64,000 nucleotides of DNA, taken from the NCBI RefSeq assembly GCF_020379485.1, contig NW_026015200.1, positions 1 to 64,000 of the forward strand, in the 5' to 3' direction. The stretch comes from Brassica napus. Its lineage: Eukaryota; Streptophyta; Magnoliopsida; Brassicales; Brassicaceae. Below, one piece after another: positions 47,665-59,220 of this stretch; the stretch's first letter is position 1; every line of letters starts with the position of its first letter. The notes beneath the pieces were generated by a model. The model searched no databases. It was not told the origin of the DNA and worked only from the letters and a program-made list of their open reading frames with translations. The position numbers and the translations under genes are program-made.

Positions 47665-50600
47665 ATGAGTTGGAACTGTCAAGGTTTGGGGAATCCCTTG
47701 ACAGTCCAACGTCTCCGGGAGATTAAGCGCACTATCTTTCCGGATATCATTTTCTTGTGCGAAACAAAAAACCCCTCTGCGTTTGTACTAGACAAAACTC
47801 AGCAACTTGGCTATGAATATCATGATCTGATTCCGCCTACTGGTCATGGAGCAGGAGGTTTAGCTCTGTTGTGGAAAGAAGAGATCAAACTTGAAGTTCT
47901 TGATGCTACTCCTAATCTGTATGACACTCGCATTGAATACCAAGATAAAGTTTTTTATGCCTCGTTCATATACGGCGACACTGATAAACAGAAGCGGAAA
48001 GTACTCTGGCAGTATCTAGTTAGCCTTGCAGAGATGAGGGATTCCTCATGGTTCATTACTGGTGATTTTAACGACCTCATCTGCAACGAGGAGAAAGTAG
48101 GAGGGCCCGATAGAGCTGAAGGTTCCTTTGGAGATTTCCGAATGTTTTTCTCTGAGGGCGATTTATATGATTTACCACACTCAGGAGATCCTCTCTCATG
48201 GCGGGGGCAGAGAGCGGAGTACTTGGTGCGGTGCCGATTAGATAGAGCTGTGGGAAACTCGAAATGGGCTGAAGACTTCCCGACAGCTAGATGTATGTAT
48301 CTAGCTTACGAAGGCTCGGACCACAAACCTGTACTGTCAATTTTCGAGCCGGGGGAAAAGAAGCGACGAGGCATTTTTCGATATGACAGACGAATGAAAG
48401 ATAATCCAGAAGTTACTGATATTGTGAAGCAAGCATGGAAAGAATCGAGTAACAAAACCATATCTGGTCGGATAGCAGCAGTTAGAGGCGCCATCTCCCT
48501 TTGGAATAAAAAGAAGCAAAACAACAGCAGGATCCTAATCCAACAAAAACAAGAGGAACTGGAAACTGCATTGTCCAGTGCGATCAACGACACAGGTTTA
48601 ATCAACAAAATCTCTCAGGACCTGCAAGCCGCATATACAGCGGAGGAAGCCTACTGGAAGCAGAGGAGTCGGCTCCTATGGCTAAGATTAGGAGACAGAA
48701 ACTCAGGTTATTTTCATGCCACAACCAAGAACAGAAAGAGGGCTAATACTTTCTCAGTAATTGAAGATACCGAAGGCAAGATGGTTTTCAAAGAAGGGCA
48801 AATCTCGAAGGTGGTGGTTCAATACTTCCAGAACCTGTTCACAAGCATCGATGGAGACAGGGAAAATATTGTTGAAATGGCGCTTCAGCCGCGAATCACC
48901 CCAGACGATAATGCTGCCCTGATTAAGATCCCGTCCCCTTCGGAAATCAAAGATGCGGTCTTCTCGATTCATGCAGACAAAGCACCCGGACCGGACGGAT
49001 TCTCGGCTAGCTTTTTTCACTCCAACTGGGACTCCATTGGAAGTGATATCTCTGAAGAAATTCAAACTTTTTTCACCACTGGTTCCTTGCCTCCGAAGAT
49101 AAATGAGACTTTTATCAGACTTATTCCCAAGATCAAGAACCCGCGAACAGTGGCTGATTATAGACCCATTGCTCTATGCAATGTATACTACAAAATCATC
49201 TCGAAGATCCTGACGAAACGGCTTCGGCCTCTCTTATCGTCAATCATCTCAGAGAATCAGTCCGCATTTGTACCGGGGAGAGCGATTGCTGATAATGTCC
49301 TCATTACACATGAGGTCTTACACTATCTAAAGACCTCAAAAGCAGAGAAGAGATGTGCCATGGCCGTGAAAACGGACATGAGCAAAGCATACGACCGACT
49401 TGAATGGGAGTTCATTCGGTTAGTTTTGCAGCGAATGGGATTCCATGAGAAATGGATTCACTGGATCATGGAATGTATATCCTCCGTTACCTACGCCTTC
49501 CTCATTAACGGCTCGCCTAGAGGAAGAGTTAAACCGAGTCGAGGTATCCGTCAAGGAGATCCTCTTTCACCGTACATATTCATTTTGTGCAGCGAGGTGC
49601 TCTCGGGGTTGTGTAACAAAGCTCAGGAGGATGGATTGCTTGAAGGGATCCGGGTCGCAAAAGGGTGTCCAAGAGTTAATCACCTACTCTTTGCGGACGA
49701 CACCATGTTCTTCTCCAAAGCGGATAAAGCGAGCAGTCTTGCGCTGAAAACCATACTGCAACAGTATGAGACAGCCTCTGGTCAGTCCATTAACACAGCC
49801 AAATCATCTATAACATTCTCCAAAAAAGCCCCGGGGAATCTGAAAGCAGGGATTAAAGACTGCCTACACATACAAAGAGAAGGAGGAGTGGGAAAATATC
49901 TCGGCTTACCCGAGCACTTTGGAAGGCGGAAAAGAGATTTATTCACCTCCATTGTTGATCGAATCAAGCAAAAAGCAAGCGGCTGGTCTAATAGATTTCT
50001 CTCGACTGCTGGAAAAATGACCATGATCAAGAGTGTGCTATCTCCGGTCCCCTCACATGCAATGACATGTTTTAAATTGCCTGTATCACTGTGCAAACAC
50101 ATACAGTCTGCAGTAACGAGGTTCTGGTGGGATGATAAGGACGGGAAACGGAAAATGTCATGGGTAGCTTGGTCGACAATGACAAAACACAAGAGCCAAG
50201 GAGGTCTAGGATTCAGGGACTTTCAGAGTTACAACGATGCCTTCTTGGCGAAGCTTAGCTGGCGGCTGCTACACAATCCCACGTCTCTAATTGGAAAAAT
50301 CCTGTTGGGAAAATATTGCAAAGAGGAGTCCTTCCTCACAGTCACTGATAAGGCTACTGAATCACATGGATGGCGAGGGATTCTAATTGGCCGATACCTC
50401 CTCAAGACAAACATTGGATGGGCGGTAGGAAATGGGGAATCAATCAAGGTTTGGGATGATAACTGGATGAGCTTCTCTGGACAAGCAAGGCCAATGGGAC
50501 CTGCCCCTGAAGATCAACTGAAGCTACTAGTGAAAGATCTTCTCCTACCGGATAATGGTGGTTGGGATAGAGAAAAGATCCAGCAGTTGCTACCCTTCGA

Positions 50601-51681
50601 GGAGGAAAGAATATTGTTGATCAAGCCAAGCAAAACAGGGTGTCAAGATAAAATTATCTGGCTAAAATCTAAAGATGGAGTCTACTCAACAAAATCTGGC
50701 TATTGGACAGCATGTGAACGACGAGAGATGCCAGTACAGGTCCAACAAGTGCCCCCTTTTGACTGGGAAAAAGGAATATGGAAGTTGAATACTGACCCAA
50801 AAATCAAACTGTTTATTTGGAAGATTTTCCAAGGAGCTCTCCCGACAAGCGAAGCACTGGAAGCTAGAAATATAAATGTGGAAGCAAGGTGTGTTCGATG
50901 TGGTAGCCCTGAATCTATCAATCATCTCTTCTTTCATTGTGAGTTTGCTCAACGTGTATGGGGCCTTGCCCCCTTCACCTCCAACTTTGATGCGAGAGGA
51001 CTGGTAGATTTAGCTGCAGAGTGGAGTGAGATTGTCACGAAAGAGTGTCTCCCACCAATTGGAATAGCCACCGGAAAACTTACTCCATGGATATTGTGGA
51101 CAATCTGGAAAGTTCGTAATGAGCTGATCTTCCAGAACAAGGATGCTTCACCGAAGGAGACTATGTTGCGAGCGATAGTCGTGGCTCGAGAATGGCTTAA
51201 TGAGCAGATTGCAGTATCTCACACAACAAGGAAAGCAGCTGGCGTCACGACGAATTTTGAAGGTTATTTAAAAATTCAAACAGATGCAGCATGGCGCATG
51301 GATAGATCGGTGGCTGGACTAGCTTGGACGGTACACAACGAGGAAGGGCCCAGATCGTTTGCTTCTCAATGCTACTACGTTGCTTCCCCACTTATTGCAG
51401 AAGCACTGGCTCTACGGGAAGCTATCACTATGTGTTTTTCTCTGAACCGCCGAAGACTTCACTTTGAATCGGACTCTAGACAATTAATCCAAGTAGTCAA
51501 TGGAGGACACCCCCCACCGGAGATTTATGGTTTAGTTGCTGATATCTTAGTTCTAAGTTCCCTTCTTGATGCTGTTTACTTCAGTTGGATCCCTAGGGAC
51601 AAAAACAATATCTCTGATTCAGTAGCAAAGAATGCTCTGCTCTCTGCAGTTGCTGTAATGAACCCTCCTTTTGGAGTTTAA
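47665..51681 (+). CDS. LINE ORF2 protein: endonuclease, reverse transcriptase, zf-RVT, RNase H
   Basis: This is the enzyme of target-primed reverse transcription; 1338 aa with no internal stop. An APE-type endonuclease comes first (MSWNCQGLGNP, ETK, GDFND, and S218-D219-H220). The reverse transcriptase follows (residues about 430-730) with KTDMSKAYDRLEW (D571), RGIRQGDPLSPYIF and LLFADDTMFF (D678, D679). Next is a zf-RVT region near 1035-1095 (CVRCGSPESINHLFFHCEF). A C-terminal RNase H-like domain begins IQTDAAWR (D1207), with AEALALREA and FESDSRQLIQ carrying the later acidic residues. ORF2 is in a different frame from ORF1, so it needs reinitiation or similar. Every catalytic motif looks whole. 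Confidence 0.95.
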   Translation: MSWNCQGLGNPLTVQRLREIKRTIFPDIIFLCETKNPSAFVLDKTQQLGYEYHDLIPPTGHGAGGLALLWKEEIKLEVLDATPNLYDTRIEYQDKVFYASFIYGDTDKQKRKVLWQYLVSLAEMRDSSWFITGDFNDLICNEEKVGGPDRAEGSFGDFRMFFSEGDLYDLPHSGDPLSWRGQRAEYLVRCRLDRAVGNSKWAEDFPTARCMYLAYEGSDHKPVLSIFEPGEKKRRGIFRYDRRMKDNPEVTDIVKQAWKESSNKTISGRIAAVRGAISLWNKKKQNNSRILIQQKQEELETALSSAINDTGLINKISQDLQAAYTAEEAYWKQRSRLLWLRLGDRNSGYFHATTKNRKRANTFSVIEDTEGKMVFKEGQISKVVVQYFQNLFTSIDGDRENIVEMALQPRITPDDNAALIKIPSPSEIKDAVFSIHADKAPGPDGFSASFFHSNWDSIGSDISEEIQTFFTTGSLPPKINETFIRLIPKIKNPRTVADYRPIALCNVYYKIISKILTKRLRPLLSSIISENQSAFVPGRAIADNVLITHEVLHYLKTSKAEKRCAMAVKTDMSKAYDRLEWEFIRLVLQRMGFHEKWIHWIMECISSVTYAFLINGSPRGRVKPSRGIRQGDPLSPYIFILCSEVLSGLCNKAQEDGLLEGIRVAKGCPRVNHLLFADDTMFFSKADKASSLALKTILQQYETASGQSINTAKSSITFSKKAPGNLKAGIKDCLHIQREGGVGKYLGLPEHFGRRKRDLFTSIVDRIKQKASGWSNRFLSTAGKMTMIKSVLSPVPSHAMTCFKLPVSLCKHIQSAVTRFWWDDKDGKRKMSWVAWSTMTKHKSQGGLGFRDFQSYNDAFLAKLSWRLLHNPTSLIGKILLGKYCKEESFLTVTDKATESHGWRGILIGRYLLKTNIGWAVGNGESIKVWDDNWMSFSGQARPMGPAPEDQLKLLVKDLLLPDNGGWDREKIQQLLPFEEERILLIKPSKTGCQDKIIWLKSKDGVYSTKSGYWTACERREMPVQVQQVPPFDWEKGIWKLNTDPKIKLFIWKIFQGALPTSEALEARNINVEARCVRCGSPESINHLFFHCEFAQRVWGLAPFTSNFDARGLVDLAAEWSEIVTKECLPPIGIATGKLTPWILWTIWKVRNELIFQNKDASPKETMLRAIVVAREWLNEQIAVSHTTRKAAGVTTNFEGYLKIQTDAAWRMDRSVAGLAWTVHNEEGPRSFASQCYYVASPLIAEALALREAITMCFSLNRRRLHFESDSRQLIQVVNGGHPPPEIYGLVADILVLSSLLDAVYFSWIPRDKNNISDSVAKNALLSAVAVMNPPFGV

Positions 51682-51727
51682 GTTTGAATGAAAGTTTGTG
51701 TTCCAAAAAAAGAGTCTAGGTTTCAAT

Positions 51728-52688
51728 CTTCCACATCTCAAAAGTACTTCACCAAGTACATCAGCACCCAACGCATTCCCTCTCTCCTCTCTGAGGTCTT
51801 GCTTTCTCATAAGACACGTCCTTCCTTATATATCAGACACATGTCCGGTCTGGAGCACAAGCAAAAGAATGGCCGCTTAGGGCATCCCAACTTTTACAAA
51901 AAAGTTTGGTTGTATACAGGGCATTATAAAAAAAAAATATGAAGAATGAGAACATAAATTTGTATTTTTGAGTAGGGCATTACAAGTTTTTTTCTAAAAG
52001 TTAGACCCAGAACTTGTTTTTTCACGTCTTAAACTTGCTTTTCAAGTCTCCAAAAACTCTTTAAGCAAACTTCCTTTTCCATTTAAGCAATTTTCCTTTT
52101 CTTGTAAAGGTAAACCTTCTCTCCAATCAAAAACTTTTTGCTTAATGGAAAATACCATTTTGTCTTGAAGTACATATCTTTTTTCCTTTTTCACGCTTAG
52201 AAGGTCCACGCACATCACAAAAACCGAACTCCAGTATAGCCCAGTACTACCTCCTGCACTTAAATTCTACGAGAATACGTAGCAAAATCAAGTTTATCTA
52301 ATTATCCATGTACATATGTATATTTAAACCATAGTATATTTACGTATTTATAAGTAAAAAAGGAGAAAGCCGGTACGTAGAGAAACAGAAAGAAACAATC
52401 AGACGAAAGGCGCAAGAACATGATCCCCTTGAATAGAATATTTTATGAATTGCAAAAATGGTAAATCTTAATCGGATAGAGAAACATTACAAATCATGTT
52501 TATCTTATAAGGAAATATAACATATATTTCAATTTCTTCTTTCCTATATATCTATCAGCTTAGAAAAATCTTATATTTCAAATTTGACAATACTGCAAAC
52601 AAGAAGCGAGGTACAGGGGGAGGAAAAAAACCCTAATCAGACTTAACGACTCTTCTTCTTTCTTAAATTTCACTTTAGTTCGGTTGGA
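51728..52688 (+). other. upstream region of the SCD6-like gene
   Basis: The first 150 bp continue the unidentified sequence interrupted by the LINE. The rest is AT-rich and should hold the promoter and 5' leader of the SCD6-like gene. No clear TATA box can be singled out. Confidence 0.4.
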
Positions 52689-54071
52689 ATGATGGCGACA
52701 GATAATTCCCAGTGTATCTCGTCATTGTCATCATCTTTACGGAAACCACAGCCACAAAATCCATATCCCGTCGATTACATTGGAAGCTTTATGACACTGG
52801 TCTCTAAATACGGTTTACGATACCAAGGCTTTCTCTATCATCTCAATCACGATGAAAAGACCCTATGTCTTATAAATGGTACGATCTGAAACCTCAGTTT
52901 GAGATTAATATAACCTGATATGTAGTTTTCGTTTAGTTTACAGAGAATATTTCGATAAAGTAATTGTTTTTTTTTTCTAATGTTGTTTGATGTTTGTGCA
53001 GTGATATGTTACGGCACGGAGGGCAGGAACCTTATCGGGTTTCATATTCCACCTTCTTATGAACTTTATAGTTACATTGTTTTCACCACAACTCAGATAA
53101 AGGCAAGTATGTGCGTTAACTTATGCGTATCAATTTATCATTCATTCTAATTTGATGCTTTCTTGGCTAATCTCGTTCCTCTTTTTTTTGTGTCATTCAT
53201 TTTTGCAGAATGTAGTAGTTGATTCTCCAGCGAGCTTAGCAAGAGGACTAAGTAGTAAGATTTATCGTCCCCCAAAACCACCACTCCCATACGTATACTC
53301 GTCATACAATCAAGACGGTGCTAAAATACGCCAAAACGTTCCCTTATTAATTTCCAATGAAAATCTCAGCAAAACGGAAGCTATTTATGATTATGATGCA
53401 TCTTTAAATATGGGATCAGTCAATGATGGATTACAAATTGCTTGTAAACCTCTTGCTTTACAGCAATATCCCAGTTCAAATTACTATGATCCTTGGTTGA
53501 ACCATGCTTACCAACCTATGCCTTGTGCTCCACTTTATCAAGATCCTACATATGCTGCACCGTCATCGATTGCTTCTCAAAGTTTCTTTACCACTTATCC
53601 ATCTGTCCCATTTTCTCTTGGGCAGGTAATATATATCATCATTCTCTCTTTATTACATATCTGCATTTTATTAAATATGTCACTTTACTCGTTTTGTTTT
53701 GGTTGTAGGGTAATGGAGGGTTTGATTTTGAAGCACTGACTAAGAACTTCGAGCCGTACAAGCTATGGGGTCCTGAAGGAGACAACAAGCAAGAAGATCA
53801 AACTTCTTGTACTGTTGATGGATCTTCTTATCAGAACGAGACATGGAATTATAGTGATGATGGATCTTCTTATCTGAACGAGATTTGGAATTATCTAGTA
53901 AACAACAATCAAGAAGATCAAACTGCTTGTACTATTGATAAATCTTCTTACATGAACTCGCGCAAGCCGTTTGATCCTATCGGGAGACCTTGGAATCCGT
54001 TTGGCCCTATCGAGCGATCCTTCTCATATCTTCCCTCTAGTCATGAACTGGCAGATTTGGGATTTGTGTAA
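52689..54071 (+). CDS. SCD6/DCP5-like protein (LSM14 + FDF motif), intact tandem copy
   Basis: The family (yeast Scd6, animal LSM14/RAP55, plant DCP5) binds decapping factors in P-bodies and represses translation. Four exons, 52689-52878, 53002-53102, 53209-53625 and 53709-54071, give 356 aa. The second intron starts with GC (AAG|GCAAGT), a rare but recognised donor type. The LSM14 domain spans residues about 28-105 (YIGSFMTLVSKYGLRYQGF, then VICYGTEG). A conserved PPLPY..GAKIRQNVPLLISNE block follows. An FDF-type box lies near residue 240 (GFDFEALTKNF, then LWG), with two nearby DGSSYxNExWNY repeats. No RGG tail is seen, so it is shorter than DCP5. The gene corresponds, from memory, to Arabidopsis At4g19360. 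Its left neighbour copy is dead. Confidence 0.85.
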
Positions 54072-54529
54072 AATATAAGTTTCAAAAAGGAGTGGGTGGC
54101 ACATATCATTGACAAGTTCATGTGTGTTTCTTCTGTCTAACTAACTTGCCTTTTGTTACTTATGATTTTTCGAATGTTATTTTTTTATTTCTTTTCTGAA
54201 GAACAAGCTAAAAATATGTAAAAATCGTTGAAGTTTTTCTACTTCCATATTTTGTTTTTAATTTCCTTTTGGACTTTGACATAAATCTGACAAGGTCAAC
54301 CAACTATGGTTGACTTAGATATTAGTGCATGGTGGTGGATGCATCTTGAAGTTTTCTTTTCATTATCCATGTTGTACATTACCTTAGACTAGTCAGAGTT
54401 ATGTGGAGCATTAATAGTAGCTTGTAAGGTTATGATTGGTTACAAATCTTCTTATTTGCATGTCATAAATTGATTAGATAAAGCAAAGAAAATATCATAA
54501 TGTAAGACAAAAAATAGGATTTATGGCAA

Positions 54530-54754
54530 TTATTTTACCAGGACATAATCAAGAACAGTGGGTAAAGTACGATTAGTAATCTCGTAGCCAGGACATATTT
54601 TCTTTTGGTTACTGTCTTGTGGGTTTTGGAACACAACTACGTTTCCACTGATCTGAGCAAGAGAGAAGCGAATAACAGCGGCTATTCCGAGCACAAACGC
54701 ATGGCTTCCTAGTAAATAGCAGTTCCTTTATGTGTCCCATCGAATATCTTCTTT
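54530..54754 (-). pseudogene. remnant of a DUF1218 gene (MWL2-like)
   Basis: After an acceptor-like tctgcccag, the minus strand reads KEDIRWDT, a TAA stop, then RNCYLLGSHAFVLGIAAVI, SLAQISGNVVV and YEITNRTLPTV before running out at a stop. DUF1218 proteins have exactly this 'DIRW..RNCY.PGSHAFxLGxAAV..LAQIxGNVVV' block (cysteine plus second membrane helix). The rest of the protein (further helices) is not present on either side. The position, between the SCD6-like gene and FAO4A, is where Arabidopsis At4g19370 (MODIFYING WALL LIGNIN-2) lies as I recall it. So the gene appears to have been lost here in place. Confidence 0.7.
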
Positions 54755-55424
54755 CTGGGCAGAAGGTTGTGCATAGTTTCAAAGCTTTCTGTGCCTTTGT
54801 TAGATTCGGTTCCTTCTGAATGGACAAAATCAATCGGACGCACGTACATATGTGTATAATTCTACAACACACAGTAAAGGTTTAATCTTTTTGTCAACTA
54901 AATAGAGAAAATCTTCGAACAAAAGAAACTAAATAAGACTGGGAAAAGCCATAAAGGATAGTATTCTTAACTTTTTTGTTATTTGAGGCAACTTCTCAGA
55001 GAAATCTTCTTTGTCAGCTAAATATATCATATATATATATATATATCTGGAGAATAAATTATAATATAAATGGATAATATTTCTAAAACATTCTAAGGAA
55101 ACAGATTTGACTAAAGGGAGGTCGGTGTAAATTATTTGGCCTTCATAAACAGATCACAAAAGCAAAGTATTAATAAACTTAAAACATTTTGTATTTTGTA
55201 TCTTTTTTTTAAAAAAAAAGGAAGTTAAATTTTTTAATCCATTTATCGTATCTTTACTCTCACTATTATTTTATCAAATAACTTTTCTGAAAAAAAAAAT
55301 CTAGCATTCCCAATTATTCAGAATGAATGGAATTATTGTCACTATTGAAAACATATTAAAAAAATTATTAAGAAAGCATATTATTTTTCCAATATGAAAA
55401 CTTAAGTCTAGTATAAACGAGACT
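54755..55424. other. intergenic; 3' flank of FAO4A
   Basis: AT-rich, with a short (TA)n at 55030-55048. The last part should be the 3'-UTR of the minus-strand FAO4A gene. Confidence 0.4.
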
Positions 55425-58400
55425 TCACTTCTTCTTAAGAGCCCCAACAACATTAAGTCCAATACAATAAGCAATTGACTGAACGGTGACCATCGGATTA
55501 ACCCCTAAAGCCGTCGGAAAAACACTTGTGTCCGCCACAAACAGGCCTTCAACCTCCCAAGTCTCTCCCGTTGGCTTCACCGCAGATTCTTCAGGTCTGA
55601 TTCCCATCCTACAACTTCCCATTTGATGAGCTGAACATATCTGTCCAGACAGATCCTTCAAGCTCTTTGAACTCTCTTCTCTCACAAACCTCTTAATCTC
55701 TACCGCACTCGCTGTTCTAACGTTCAAACTCTTACCTTCTGAGTTATGCGTCCCGATCTCCTCAGCTCCAGCCGCTATCAAAATGTTCAAGACACTTCCA
55801 AGACCTTTCTTTAGACTCTCTTCGTCTTCATCGTTTAAGTTGTAGTCAATGTAACTCTTCGAATTGATTGTTCCAGCTCCTTTATCTCTCAAAAGCGTGA
55901 AAACGTGTGCGGTTCTTGAGAATTTGAGCATTCGGGTTTTGAAATCATTGCTTGACGTCCAAGGAATGACCCCTGAGAACATCCCTGGATGAAGAGAAGG
56001 CGTTTGGATCACCGTTTCACCATAAGTAGTCTTTGCTTCTGCGTTAACAACGCTGGACATTGCTGTCATTATCCCTCCCTCGTAGCTCTTTTTCTTCTTC
56101 TCAGGCCACTTCTCCTCCTCAGGGAACCATCCCCAAGCCATAACAACTGGATGTAAACAAAGGTTTCTCCCAATGTTACCATTCTTCAAACCGCTGCGTT
56201 TCAACAAATGAGGCGTTCTAAGCGCACCGCAGGCCACTACCGTGGCCCTAGACTCCACCACATAGATGTCTTCCCCAAACGCAAACGCAATTCCAGTGGA
56301 AGTCTTCTTCTTGTTCCCGCCTTCACTCTCATACAAGACTTCCATCGCTTTACAACCTGGAAGGATCAAACCATTACCAGATTCCACTAAATCTACAAGC
56401 CAAGTCTCTGAAGTCCCCTGCTTTTGACCTTTCTTGCATCCCAAGGAACAAAACCCACAGTAATGATCCTTTGAAGCATTCCTCGGAATATTCTTCACTT
56501 GTAACCCTAATTCTTCACAACCTTTCCTCAAGACCTCATTATTAAACCCTTCTTCCACAAATCCGCATTGAACACCCATTCTCTCACACACAACATCCAT
56601 TGCCTCCCGATACAAATTGCTTTCAAACAACTCAAGTTCTGACTTTTCAGCCCATTCCTTCATCACGTGTTCCGGTGTCTTGATCGAGGCCGACCAGTTA
56701 ATGGTTGAACCGCCTCCGACAGTGGACCCGGCGAGAATCACTACGTTCATATCAGAAGTTGCTAGTAACCCACCGGATAAGTACATCTCATCCATTGCTT
56801 GCCCCTCAAGTTGAGAGAGATTGCTTCTTGCATAGTAGTTTCCTTTCTCCACCACCAAAACTTTATAACCCGCCTTGGCTAAAAGTCCGGCCACTACTCC
56901 TCCGCCGGATCCAGACCCAACCACCACGGCATCACACCGGATTGTCATCACTGGGTTAGAAATTGATGATCTTTTTTTATTGCTCTTTTGAGTTGATACT
57001 GTGAAGCCATGACCTGTTAACTTCTTTGTCACGGCTTCTCTAGGCTTTTTGAGATTGATGATGCCATTGTATAGTGGTCCAAAGATCTCCTTAGGCATAT
57101 TTTTGTTAGTCTTCGTCTCATTTAATTCTTCTTCATGATCACTATGATCTGAGCTGGGTCCATTGTATCCTATTGCTTTCCACGCTAAGTTCTTTCCTTT
57201 TTCATCCACCTGAAAATTATTAAATTATTTAAAATAATTAATCTTTGGAATATCAAGCTGTCAATTTTTTTGGTTGATATACATGGGCTTCAACCTACAA
57301 TCCAAATTTAATGTCCTGTTATATATTTCCTCACTATTTTTCTTTTCTTTTTTAATTTGATTTATTTAAGAAGATCACACATATTAATGTTTATAAATTT
57401 CTATACAAATTAACGTTAACTCAATACCAAATCACGTGAATGGAAAGCAAGTTTAGAATTAATATTGCTTAACTTTTTACAAAGTGCTTAAATTATAAAG
57501 ACAAAACTTAAAGAAAGATAAGGAGCATATGTATATGGAAAGATAAGGAATGAAAAAATGTAAGTCTTGCATGGGGTTAAATTTTTACCTGGGTAAAGAA
57601 GACAAGGGCAGTGATAAGTTTGATGGACCTAAAGAACATTCTTAGGAGTAAGAAATAGCTTGAAGCCCAATTGAGCAATGTCTCTTCTCTCTGTTTCTTT
57701 GGCAGCCGGCAGAATCTCTGGAAGTATGGAAAGCCGCCGATGAAACTTCTCTGACCACACAAGACGAGACTTCCAATCCAAGTTGAGAGTGACCACAGTC
57801 CAACTCTTAAAATCCACTTCTTTGGGTGGTGAAGTCTCTGACTCATTAACCTCGCCACCTATTATTGTGAATTTATGACATAATAAAAAACGCAAATAAA
57901 ATTAACCAAGATAATACAAATCAATGATTAAATAATATTTAAGTCTGTTTAACCTATATTAGTTTTCATATTGTTATTATAAAGCTAGTATTTGTCTGAA
58001 ATTGGACCCAAATGTTTTGGTGTCCACGTTTTACAGTTTTGGCCATCGTAGTTATGACAAGAAAAAGAGACATTTGTATCAGCTATCGTAGTGATATTAA
58101 TACCATATAGTATATAATAATAATAATAAGTATAAGCAACCAATAAGTGGTTGCGAAAAGAAAATAACGTATATGACAATCAATTTTGAGATATATTTTG
58201 CATACGTGACGATCGACGGATTTTAGTTGTACTTGAAACCTGTCGGCTCTATATTTCACTAAGAGTACTGAATTTTTGTTCTCTTCTTAAGTAATGATTC
58301 TTTTATTTCAGCGATGAAAGGACTGAATCACATGCATGCAACAATATCTATGTTTTTACAAAATAATGTCATGCTTTATTAAAGAAATTAATAAAACATG

Positions 58401-59220
58401 TACATATTTAATTGCTAAAAATTCATCTAGTTCAGCTTTCGATAGTTTAAGCAGTGAAACTGTGGTTTCAACGTTGTCAAAACCAGCTGTGAATAATGAG
58501 AAAGAAAAGGTTCTGCGTCTTGTAGTACAACTTTTTTTAAAATGATCCTGAACCAAGAAAGACTACAAACTTAAGTTGTGTCGTCTATTAATCATTTAAG
58601 TTGTTTCTATGTTAAAGAACTGTCAATTTATTGGTTTGTTACTTTAAATTTAAGAAATACAAAAGGCAAATTAAGTTCAGTGGATGTAAAAATTCCAGCA
58701 ACCAATGGTTTCAAATTATATAGTTTCAAAATTCAAATCACTCACAAAAATATGTTCTATTCTCTTTTGTTTGTAAAAAAAGGTTAGCTATAAATATATT
58801 CAAATGCATGTAACATATATAGTTGAGGAAGCATATATTTATATATATACAGAGTGAAATGGATAGGTAGATATAGAAAGATTGTCTTTAATTACATGAT
58901 CATGCATGTGTATAACATATATAAATGAATGTAAATGCATGTTTGTATATATACACACTTACACGGTCGGGAGTTCCAGTATGAGAAGCAGAGGCGGAGT
59001 AGTATCCAGCGACGCCGTCATCCAGGTGTCCTACTTCAGCGCCGTCGATAGACGGTATTAGAGTATCGCAGATCGCAACCAGAGATTCCATCTCACGCGC
59101 CGTCAGTGAGTTCGCATAAAGCGTTTTCGTTTCATCTTGCTGCCGGGGACTTCCAAATTCGACGTCAAGTTTTGCTTCCATCGAATCTTTATGAAGACTG
59201 CTTTTGTTTTGATATTCCAT
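55425..59220 (-). CDS. FAO4A: long-chain fatty alcohol oxidase (FAO4A-like)
   Basis: This is a GMC-type flavoprotein that oxidises long-chain fatty alcohols to aldehydes with release of hydrogen peroxide; it is membrane-bound in plants. Three minus-strand exons, 58963-59220, 57589-57858 and 55425-57209, join in frame with GT-AG introns to give 770 aa. The start ATG at 59220 opens exon 1. Exon 2 encodes hydrophobic segments (WSLSTWIGSLVLCG, SSYFLLLRMFF, LITALVFF), a likely membrane anchor. Exon 3 has the FAD fold VVVGSGSGGGVVAG near residue 271 followed by VLVVEKG. It also has GSTVGGGSTINW, the cysteine-rich CGFCSLGCKKG, HQMGSCRMG and the C-terminal VADTSVFPTALGVNPM. No damage is visible. From memory it matches Arabidopsis At4g19380. 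The first intron is about 1.1 kb. A Helitron lies 0.63 kb upstream. Confidence 0.93.

Larger units (their letters stand above)
45223..51711 (+). mobile_element. full-length LINE (plant L1-type) with perfect 16-bp target duplication
   Basis: gagtctaggtttcaat occurs at 45207-45222 and 51712-51727 and brackets 6489 bp. The body has a ~508-bp 5' leader, ORF1 (45731-47659), a 5-bp gap, ORF2 (47665-51681), a very short 3'-UTR of about 23 nt and a 7-A tail. Both frames are fully open, so the copy may be competent or only recently silenced. It lies in the spacer between the SCD6-like pseudogene and its intact sister. Confidence 0.95.
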
